A DNA stretch of 64,000 bases from Streptomyces griseoviridis (GTDB taxonomy: Bacteria; Actinomycetota; Actinomycetes; Streptomycetales; Streptomycetaceae): the NCBI RefSeq assembly GCF_005222485.1, contig NZ_CP029078.1, positions 8,557,501-8,621,500 on the forward strand, in the 5' to 3' direction. The translations under genes were made by a program, and so were the position numbers. The notes under the pieces are model-generated. The model saw nothing but the letters and a program-made list of their open reading frames with translations, had not been told where the DNA came from and ran no database searches. Shown here piece after piece: positions 43,211 through 51,200 of the stretch. Numbering within the stretch: the first letter of the stretch is position 1; each line of letters begins with the position of its first letter.

Positions 43211-46200
43211 CGGGACTCTCCGCGGAGGCGGTCGCCCACCCAGCGGGCGAGGGCGAGGGGACTGAGGGCGGCCACGGGCATGCCGGCCGCGACGAGCTGC
43301 TGGGCGATCGGCACCGAGTAGCGCGGGGTGCCGGTGTCGTCCAGCGCGGCGCAGCCCATCAGATGGGCACCGGAGGTCGCGAGGGCCCGCACCTCGCCGA
43401 GGAGTCCGCCCAGCGGATAGCCCTCCTCGAAGTCGCTCACCACCACCACGAGGGTCCGGCTCGGCACGGTCATCAGCGAACGGGCGTGCGCCAGCCCGGC
43501 CGCGATGTGCGTACCGCCGCCGACCCGCACCTCAAGGAGGAGCGACAGCGGATCGTCGACCCGGTCGGTCAGATCGATCACCTCGGTGGAGAACGCCAGG
43601 AAGTGCGTCGACAGCGTCGGCACCCCGCCCAGCACGGCCGCGGTCAGCGCCGACCAGATGACGGACGCCTCCATCGACCCCGACACGTCGACGACGAGGA
43701 TCAGCCGCCAGTCCGCCTCCCTGCGCGAGCGCGTACTGAACACCGGCCGCTCCGGGACGACCAGGGTGCGGCCGTCCTCGGTCCTGCGGGCGTGCGCCAG
43801 ATTGGCCCGCAGGGTACTCGGCAGATCGATGCGGCCACCCGGTCGCCGGGTCGGCCGGGGCGTCGCCAGGCCCGTCAGCGCCGGACGCATCCTCGTGGCC
43901 AGCTCCTTCGCCAGCTCCTCGACCAGCCTGCGCACCAACGGGCGCAGCCGGGCGAGCTGCTGCTCGGGCATGCCCCCGGCGAGGGAGAGCACGGAGGTCA
44001 GCAGGTCGACCGAGGGGCGGACCGTCGTCGGATCGATCTCCGCCAGCACATCGGTACGGCCCTGGTCGGCGGCGCGGGCGAGGACCTCCTCGCGGACCTC
44101 CGCGCCGAACAGGGCGTCCAGCTCCTCGGCCCACTCCCGGGCGGTGGGGAAGGACCCCTCCTGGCCGCCGCCCTGCCCCGGGAGATCCGTCGCGCCCTCG
44201 CCGCGTCCGCCGCCGTACAGCTCGTCGAGCGCGTGCGCGTACCGGCGCGCGTGCGACGGCAGCTTCTCGCTCTCCCGCCCGAGCAGCAGCCGCCAACGGT
44301 CGGCGACGGAGAGCTGGAGCCCCGGCGCGACGACGCGCGGAACGGGGGCGGAGACCTGGCCGGGGCGGGGTCCGTCAGCACCGAACTCCGCTGTCACCAC
44401 GGGAACGCCGGGTGTCCGCCGGGACCGCGGCGTCTCCGCCTCGACGGCGGGCGTCGGCGCGGGTTCGCCGTCCGCCGCCCCCGTCCCGGCCGTGAGCCGC
44501 AGGGCGTCGACGGCCGTGCGTCCCGCCGCGTCCGCCGCCGTCCACAGGGCGAGCAACTGGGGCGAGGCGGCGAGCGACAGGTCGAGGCGGTCGCCCAGCC
44601 GCTCGGTGACGGTGTCCAGGAGACGGTTCCGGCCGGCCGGGCTGAGCGTGTCGAACCCGCCGCGCAGAGCCGGCAACCGGTCCAGGAAGTCCTGGTCGGC
44701 GAGGGTGTCGATCCGGTCAAGCACCGGATCGAACGCGGTCGGCGCCGACTGGAACAGGGACGCCGCCGCGCCGAGCAGCCCGGTGAGCCGGCGGGCCAGC
44801 GCACGGCGCCCGTCCGCACCGGTCGCCATGTCGATCCAGCCGGCCGCCCGGGTGCCGAGGACGTCGGCGCCGTCGAGGTCGAGCAGCACCCGCGCGGCGA
44901 GAGCGGCGCCCTGCACGAGCGGTGTGCCGGTGCGCGCCAGAGCGGCCAGGGCGTCGTCCATCCGCAGCCCGAGACGGTGCTCACCGGCCCGGGAGGCCAG
45001 CGCCACCAGCGCCCCGGCGTCCTCGGGCTGGTCGCTGCCGGCCAGGCCGGGCAGCGCCCGCACCGCCGACTCCACCAGCTCCGCGGCCAGGTCACCCGCC
45101 GCCGCGCGCCCCTCGGAAGTCGTGCCGGGCAGATGGCCGCGGCGCAACGCCTCCAACAGGTCGAGCGCCGTGAGGATCTCCGGGAGCGTCGCGGTGGCCG
45201 GGAGCACCTCGGCGGCGTCGGCGAGACGCTCCGCGACCAGCCCCGGCAGATCACAACGGGCCGCCGCCCGCAGCCCGTCGAGGACCAGCGCGCAGGTGGC
45301 CCCGCCCTCCGTGGACTCCCTGCGGAACGTCTCCCGCAGCGTGCCCTCGGCGGCCAGGGCGGCGGTCACCCCCCTGACCCCGGCCAGGTCGAGCCTGACC
45401 GGCACGGCCGGGGTCCACGACAGCCGCCACCGGGTGGTGAGCGCCGACGCGTCCCCGGTGCCCGCCACCGCCACCGACTCGCCGTACCCCGCGCCGCACA
45501 CCGCGAGCCGCTGGAGCAGGACCTCCCGGCGGCCGTCGAGGTCGGAGCGGAGCGGATCGAGGCGCACCTCGCGCTCGTCGGGCTCGGCCGGCCGGGGCAG
45601 CCGGAGCGTCTCCAACTCCGCCTCCACACACGGTCCGAGCCCGGAACGCGGGGTGCCGGGCGCGGTCCTGCCACGGGTGGTGCCGACCAGCACCACCTCC
45701 AGCGCCCGCGCCAACGCCCGTCCCCTGCCGAGCGGTTCGCCCTGGCCCATGACCGTCGTCAGCGCCTCGAGCACCTCACCGCGCCCAGGCGCCGCGAGCC
45801 CGCGCAGCCTGGCCAGGTCGCACGCCACCCGCAGGGTCTCGGCGGCCTCACCGCTGCCCGCGGTGTGCCCCGCCGCGCGCAACTCCCGGCACACATCGGT
45901 GATCGCCCGTGCCGCCGCCGCGTGCAGCGCCTCGGGATCACCGCCCGCCGTGAACACCGCCTGCTGCCACCGGGGGTCCCGGATCCCGGCCGGGTAACCG
46001 GAACGGGCGTCCAGCAGATCGAAGGCGTACGGCACGAGCGAGGTGACGACCGCCGGCCGCCCCTCCTCGGCGGGAGCGGGAGCCCCGTGGTCCGCCCCGC
46101 CACCCCCGCCCGCCACCAACGCCGGTGCGTGGAAAGCCCCGACGACCGCCGCGACCCGCTGTCCCTGAGTGCCGGCCTCGGCGATCGTCCGGCGCATGTG

Positions 46201-46851
46201 CGCCTCACGCGCCAGGTCGAGGGCCGGTACCCGGCCGGCCGACTCGGCGTCGCGGCGCAGCGCCCAGCCGACGCCCAGCGCGGCCCTGCGGATCGCCTCG
46301 GCGGCGCAGCCGGGGGCGAGGACCTCCACACACCTGTCCCACAGGTCGTCGCCCGCGCGTCCGGTGCCCGCGGCGGTGAGGGCGTCCGCGAAGGCGGTGG
46401 GCACCGTCGCTCCGGCGAGCGCCGTACGGACGTCGTCCCCGGCGCCGTCGGGGACAAGGCCCTCGCCCGCCGGGACCGGTAGCTGTCCGTTCCACCGCGG
46501 ATCGGACATCGGCAGGTCGCAGCAGACGACCCGGGCGCCGCGCTCCCGCGCCCAGCGCACCGCGGCGAGTTCGGGGGAGAAGTCGGCGAACGGATAGAAC
46601 CCGAGCCGTCCGCCCTCGCCCGCCCCGGCCAGCGCGACCGGCGCGAGCGTGCCGGGCGCGGCCAGATGCACGATCCACGACTGGAAGTCGGCGGGCAGTT
46701 CCACACAGACGACCTCGGCGCCCGAGGCGTCGAGCAGCGCGGGCACGGCCGACGCCAGCGCCGGGCTGTGGTGCCGGACGCCCAGCAGATACGGCGTCCC
46801 GCTGTCGGCGAGGGCGGTGACGGCCGCCCTCGGCTCCTGGACGCCCGTCAC
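43207..46851 (-). CDS. DUF5682-like and VWA domain fusion protein (YehM-YehP-like)
   Basis: The 1214-aa product starts with a DUF5682-like domain (residues about 15-300: YLLGVRHHSPALASAVP, VVCVELPADFQSW, FYPFADFSPELAAVRWARERGARVVCCDLP). This resembles TraB/ChaN-like scaffolds. A long helical middle (about 330-900) follows. The C-terminal VWA domain has a complete MIDAS site: DVSGSM at 1055-1060, Thr1114 in GGGTHIA and Asp1140 in VVSDFEEG. VWA partners present clients to MoxR ATPases, as in NorD, CoxE or ViaA. GTG at 46851 overlaps the MoxR stop (GTGA) and its own stop overlaps the SWIM ATG. In E. coli the two halves are separate genes. Confidence 0.88.
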   Translation of the reverse strand: MTGVQEPRAAVTALADSGTPYLLGVRHHSPALASAVPALLDASGAEVVCVELPADFQSWIVHLAAPGTLAPVALAGAGEGGRLGFYPFADFSPELAAVRWARERGARVVCCDLPMSDPRWNGQLPVPAGEGLVPDGAGDDVRTALAGATVPTAFADALTAAGTGRAGDDLWDRCVEVLAPGCAAEAIRRAALGVGWALRRDAESAGRVPALDLAREAHMRRTIAEAGTQGQRVAAVVGAFHAPALVAGGGGGADHGAPAPAEEGRPAVVTSLVPYAFDLLDARSGYPAGIRDPRWQQAVFTAGGDPEALHAAAARAITDVCRELRAAGHTAGSGEAAETLRVACDLARLRGLAAPGRGEVLEALTTVMGQGEPLGRGRALARALEVVLVGTTRGRTAPGTPRSGLGPCVEAELETLRLPRPAEPDEREVRLDPLRSDLDGRREVLLQRLAVCGAGYGESVAVAGTGDASALTTRWRLSWTPAVPVRLDLAGVRGVTAALAAEGTLRETFRRESTEGGATCALVLDGLRAAARCDLPGLVAERLADAAEVLPATATLPEILTALDLLEALRRGHLPGTTSEGRAAAGDLAAELVESAVRALPGLAGSDQPEDAGALVALASRAGEHRLGLRMDDALAALARTGTPLVQGAALAARVLLDLDGADVLGTRAAGWIDMATGADGRRALARRLTGLLGAAASLFQSAPTAFDPVLDRIDTLADQDFLDRLPALRGGFDTLSPAGRNRLLDTVTERLGDRLDLSLAASPQLLALWTAADAAGRTAVDALRLTAGTGAADGEPAPTPAVEAETPRSRRTPGVPVVTAEFGADGPRPGQVSAPVPRVVAPGLQLSVADRWRLLLGRESEKLPSHARRYAHALDELYGGGRGEGATDLPGQGGGQEGSFPTAREWAEELDALFGAEVREEVLARAADQGRTDVLAEIDPTTVRPSVDLLTSVLSLAGGMPEQQLARLRPLVRRLVEELAKELATRMRPALTGLATPRPTRRPGGRIDLPSTLRANLAHARRTEDGRTLVVPERPVFSTRSRREADWRLILVVDVSGSMEASVIWSALTAAVLGGVPTLSTHFLAFSTEVIDLTDRVDDPLSLLLEVRVGGGTHIAAGLAHARSLMTVPSRTLVVVVSDFEEGYPLGGLLGEVRALATSGAHLMGCAALDDTGTPRYSVPIAQQLVAAGMPVAALSPLALARWVGDRLRGESR

Positions 46852-48008
46852 CGCAGGTTCTCCCGCAGGTCCCAGAGGCGGCGCCAGACGGCGGAGCCGT
46901 CCTCCGCGCGCCGGCGCACCGGGCCGTCCCAGTAGCCGAGCAGCCGCGCGTGGTCGGCCGGGTCGTCCTTGCGGACCACGCCCAGCAGATGGCCGGGGAC
47001 CAGGTCGAGGGAGTCACCGCCGGGCAGATAGGCGGCGGACACACCGAGGGACACGGCGACCTGCACCGCCTCGGCGGTGGACATCACCGTCCCCGGCTTC
47101 TCCACGTCCCAGCCCTCGGCCGACCGACCGGCCCGCAGATCACGGAAGACCGTGACCAGCACGTCGAGCACCGTGTCGTCGACGGCGAAGGCCGCGCCCG
47201 CCCGCTCCACGGCCGCCACCGCCTGCCGCCGCACCAGGGCCGTCTCCGCCTCGACGTCCGCGATCGGGTGCACCGTCTCGAAGTTGAAGCGCCGCTTGAG
47301 GGCGGCGGACATCTCCGACACACCGCGGTCGCGGAGGTTGGCGGTGGCGATGACGGTGAAGCCGGGGGCCGCCGCCACCTGGGCGTCGTCCGTCCCCGAC
47401 AGCTCAGGCACGCTCATCCGCCGGTCGGACAGGATCGACACCAGGGCGTCCTGCACCTCGGGCAGGCAGCGGGTGATCTCCTCGACGCGCGTCACCCGCC
47501 CCGCGCGCATCGCGGCGAGCACGGGGGAGTCGACGAGGGCCTGCGGGGTGGGACCCTGGGCGAGCAGCAGCGCGTAGTTCCAGCCGTAGCGCAGCGCGTC
47601 CTCGGTGGTGCCCGCCGTGCCCTGCACGGTCAGCGCGCTGGTGCCGCAGACCGCCGCCGCCAGCAGTTCGGAGAGCATCGACTTGGCGGTGCCCGGCTCG
47701 CCGACGAGCAGCAGACCCCGCTCCCCGGCGAGGGTGACCACGCACCGCTCCACCAGCGCCCGTTCACCGACGAACTTGGGCGCTATCACGAGCCGGTCGG
47801 GCAGCGACCCGTGCGGCTCGGGGAGCTTGAGCTGCTCGCCGCCGCTGCCGCACACGAAGGTGATCACGGCGCGCGGGGTCAGCCGCCAGCCCGGCGGGCG
47901 CGGGCCCTCGTCATGGGCGGCGAGGAAGGTGAGTTCGGTGGCGTGGCGCTCCTCGGCGGGCAGGGTCTGCCGGGCCGGGAGGGCCGTCGCCGGGTCGATC
48001 GTGGTCAT
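46848..48008 (-). CDS. MoxR-type AAA+ ATPase (YehL-like)
   Basis: The 386-aa product is a MoxR/RavA-class AAA+ ATPase. Walker A is GEPGTAKS (103-110), a Walker B-like VEEITR (175-180) carries Glu in place of the usual Asp, sensor 1 is ATANLRDRG (Asn224), and the arginine finger is in ALKRRFNFE (Arg239/240). SPVLAAMRAG and EVQDALVSILSDRRMSVPEL are the usual pre-sensor loops. These ATPases form hexamers that remodel a target, often for metal or cofactor insertion, with a VWA partner. That partner is encoded by the overlapping downstream gene. ATG at 48008 follows AAGGA. Confidence 0.92.
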   Translation of the reverse strand: MTTIDPATALPARQTLPAEERHATELTFLAAHDEGPRPPGWRLTPRAVITFVCGSGGEQLKLPEPHGSLPDRLVIAPKFVGERALVERCVVTLAGERGLLLVGEPGTAKSMLSELLAAAVCGTSALTVQGTAGTTEDALRYGWNYALLLAQGPTPQALVDSPVLAAMRAGRVTRVEEITRCLPEVQDALVSILSDRRMSVPELSGTDDAQVAAAPGFTVIATANLRDRGVSEMSAALKRRFNFETVHPIADVEAETALVRRQAVAAVERAGAAFAVDDTVLDVLVTVFRDLRAGRSAEGWDVEKPGTVMSTAEAVQVAVSLGVSAAYLPGGDSLDLVPGHLLGVVRKDDPADHARLLGYWDGPVRRRAEDGSAVWRRLWDLRENLR

Positions 48009-48019
48009 GGAGTTCCTTG

Positions 48020-48078
48020 GTCTGTGTGTCTGGGTTTGTGTCTGCGTGTCTTTGTGTCTGCGTGTCAGATGTCTGTGG
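48020..48078. repeat. GTGTCTG/TGTGTCT simple repeat in MoxR leader
   Basis: A low-complexity run (on the minus strand CAGACAC, AAGACACG, CAGACAC, AACCCAGACAC) lies directly before the MoxR ribosome site. It is A/C-rich in the mRNA and so probably unstructured. Confidence 0.75.
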
Positions 48079-48101
48079 GGCGTCGTGTTCTCGGGGGCGG
48101 G

Positions 48102-48126
48102 GGAGTGGCCCGTGCCGGGCCACTCC
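48102..48126. terminator. hairpin upstream of the MoxR gene
   Basis: An 11-bp perfect stem (48102-48112 with 48116-48126) has a 3-nt loop, between the 1636-aa gene and the MoxR gene. It may terminate the upstream transcript or attenuate read-through. Confidence 0.65.
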
Positions 48127-48242
48127 GCCCGCCCTCCCGGCGAAGGCGTCTCCTCCAGGGACGTGAGGCGTCCTCCTGGTGACGGCGTGCGGCCGTCGAG
48201 GCGTCCGCGCACCGCCGGGACCGACGCGACGCTTGGATCAGC

Positions 48243-51200
48243 TCAACGGCGGCGGCCGCGCCGTACCTTCAGCTCCTCGAACCGGGGCGCGTCACCGTCC
48301 TTGATCCGCTGCCAGGCCCGCCGGTACAGGTCCGCGACCGGTTCCAACGGCACGACCGCGCCGAACGGCGTGTCCTCGGTCTCCGGCTCCTGGGTGAACA
48401 TCGGCAGCTTCCACCGCTCCAGCGGAACGGACGGCGCCGACAGCTCGACCCAGCCTCCGGGGAGGAACAGCGAGCGCCCGGCCCTGGCCCTGCTGGCCTC
48501 GACCACCAGGTCCGTCGCCGCCAGTTCGGCGCGGGCCGCCTTCATCCGGGCCGGCTTCCAGCCCGTCCAGCGGGCCGTCGCCCTGTCGGTCGGATCGGGC
48601 ATCGCCAGCAGCATCAGATGGACGGTGGCGGCGTCCTCACCGAGGCCGTACTCCTTCGCCACCTCCGTGACCAGCTCGGGCACGGAGCGGCCCGGGTCCT
48701 GCGGCCACCAGGTGCCGTCCGCGTCCGGCTCGCCCGCCGCCGGTTCCCCGGGCGCCGCGATCAGCGCCGTGAACCGGGGGTCGCGGACCAGCCGCAGCGC
48801 CGACTCGGCCGGGTAGGGCCGCTGGTCGTCGACGCGCAGCGCGGGCAGGTACGGGTCCCGGCCCGACTCGTCGAGGAGGGCGACCCGGATGCCGGGCGAC
48901 GGCTGGTCGTCGTGCGTGGGCAGGATCACCGCGCCGTACCGCACGAACCCCTCACCCACCTCGGTCGGTGTCCCCGCGGTCTTCCGGAACGCGGTGAGGC
49001 CGATGTACCTGCCGAGGTCGAGCACGAGACCGGGGTGGTCGAGCCGGTCCCGCACGGCGCCCAGCGCGGCCGGCAGCGCGGCCCTGACCGGGTCGCCGGC
49101 CGGCATCCGGTGGGCGAGCCAGGCGCAGAGCGCGACCGTGTCGACCAGGGTCTCCGCGGTGAAACCGACCCCGTCGTCACCGACCGGCCGGACCCGGTCG
49201 CCGTTGACCGCCCACTCCAGGTCCCGGGAGAGCCGGGGTTCGTCCCTGGGGCTCAGCAGCGCGGGCAGCGACTCCCGCACCGGCCAGCGCGCGTGCCGGA
49301 ACGCGCGGACGGCGTCGGCCAGCACCGCCTCGGGCACGGCGGCCCGACGGCCCACCTTCTCGTTCCAGACCGCCGCGGCGGCGGCCACATCGGGCCCCTC
49401 GGTCCACAGCAGGGCCGGTTCAGCGGGCAGCAGCGCGCCGACCACGGCGGCCCGGACGCCGCCGTCGAGACGGCTCAGCTCGTCCTTGGCCAGCGCCGCG
49501 GGAGCGGCCTTCACCCCGATGAGGGCACGCGCCTCGGCGCTGAGGAAAGCCCGCTGATGGGCGTCGATCCCCGGCAGTCCGGCCACGACCAGCCGGGCCG
49601 TCGTCCCGGTGACGCCGGTGAGCCGCGCGAACTCCTCGGCCGCCGAGGGGAACCAGGGTGCGGGCCCGCGCGCGGCCAGCTCCGCGAGGAAGACGCCGAG
49701 CCGTCCCGTGTACTCCTCGCCGAGCGGGCCCGACGACTGGAGCGTGTAGGGCTCGGGTGTCTCGAACCGCCCCGCCGGATCGTGGAAGAACCCGGTGAAG
49801 GCACAGCCGTCGGCGGTCAGGTTCTTGTCGCCTGCGAGCGCCAGGAAGGCGCCGCCGCCCAGCGGCAGCAGTCCGCTCCAGGAGCCGTCCCGCCAGACGC
49901 CCGACGGGCTCCGCAGCAGCCCCCCGTCGAGGCGCACCGTCACCGTGCGCCACCGCGAGGACTCGGGACCGCCGGAGGGTTCCAGGGCGTCCAGCCGGGT
50001 GAGCAGGGTGCGCAGCACCTCGCGGTGCTCCTCGGACGTGGTGCCGGCCGCCGCGCGGAACGCCAGGGCGGTGCCCCGCGCGATCAGGCTCTCCAGGTCG
50101 GTGCGCCCGACGGGCAGGTCGGTGCCGTCGAGGTGCAGCCGCGCGGTCCGCTCCGCCGGGACGGCGGTGTCCGTGAGCCCGGCGGCGCGCTCCAGCGTCC
50201 GCAGGGTGCGGAAGACGGTGTCGGCCTCCTCGTCACGGTGCCACCAGCGGTTGCCCGAGCCGCCGAGCCCGCTCATCGCGTCGATCAGCACGATGTCCCG
50301 GGGGCCGGCCGGACCCTCGTCGTCGACGCCGCCTTCGAGGGCCCTGGTGAGCCGGGCCGCCGCCGCGTCGAGGACGGTCCGCTGGCCCGCCGCGTGGCGC
50401 ACGACCCCGGCGATGCCCTCGACGAGCGCCGGGTGGGTGACCGGGAGCAGGTTCCGGATCACGCGGAGCAGCGCCTCCTTGTCGTCCCGGCCCGCGGCGG
50501 CCAGCAGCGCGGCGACCGTGTCCAGGTCGACACCGCGCAGTCCCGCCGAGCCCGCCGGATCGCGGGGCGTCAGGAACTCCCAGTACTGCTCGGGCGGCAG
50601 CAGCAGCGTGCCCTCGCCGAACTCACCGGGTGTCCGGTCGGTCTTGGCGACCGAGGTGACCACGCCGTCCTGGTCGACCAGTTCCAGCTGCCAGCCGTTG
50701 CGTACGACGGCACACGCGCGGTCGCCACCGGGGAACACCACCAGGGCGCACGGCCTGCCCGCCCGCGAGGGCAGGGTGACGGTGTGTCCGGCGAGGTCCT
50801 CCACCCGCCGGGTGCCGTCGGGCAGGTTCACGACCCGCAGCCCGACCAGACCGCCCACCGGGGCGGACGCGGGCGCCGGGCCCGCCGTCGGGGAGGGAAG
50901 CAGTCGGCCCTCGCTGAAGGTGCTGCCCTCGGGGGCGTCACGCGTCGCGTCGGCTAGGAACGCGGGAGCGCTCATCCGGCCCAGCTCACCGGTGGCCGGG
51001 TCGTACTCGTACCAGCCGTGCGCCGCACGGTCCTCCGGGTCCGTGTTCCACACCCAGTACGAGGAGCCGTCGTGGAGCAGCCGCCGGTCCCGGGGCAGGG
51101 TGGTGTCCCCGACGTGCAGCACGCCGCCGCCGGTGCTCCGGCCGCCGCCGGGCAGCGGCAGACTGTGCGGGAAGTTGCCCCGATACCAGTCCATCTGCGT

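Larger units (their letters stand above)
48009..48242. other. only large gap inside the MoxR-VWA locus
   Basis: This 234-bp gap separates the 1636-aa gene from the MoxR gene on the same strand. It contains the CAGACAC-rich leader (48020-48078) and a hairpin (48102-48126). Degenerate AGGCGTC repeats lie nearer the large gene. A second promoter or an attenuator is likely here. Confidence 0.6.

Noticed and set aside
43363..46482. A 1039-codon open frame on the plus strand opposite the DUF5682-VWA gene
   Set aside because: It is antisense to a gene with clear domains and third-position GC. Its composition is Arg/Gly/Pro/His-rich, the usual shadow of high-GC coding DNA.
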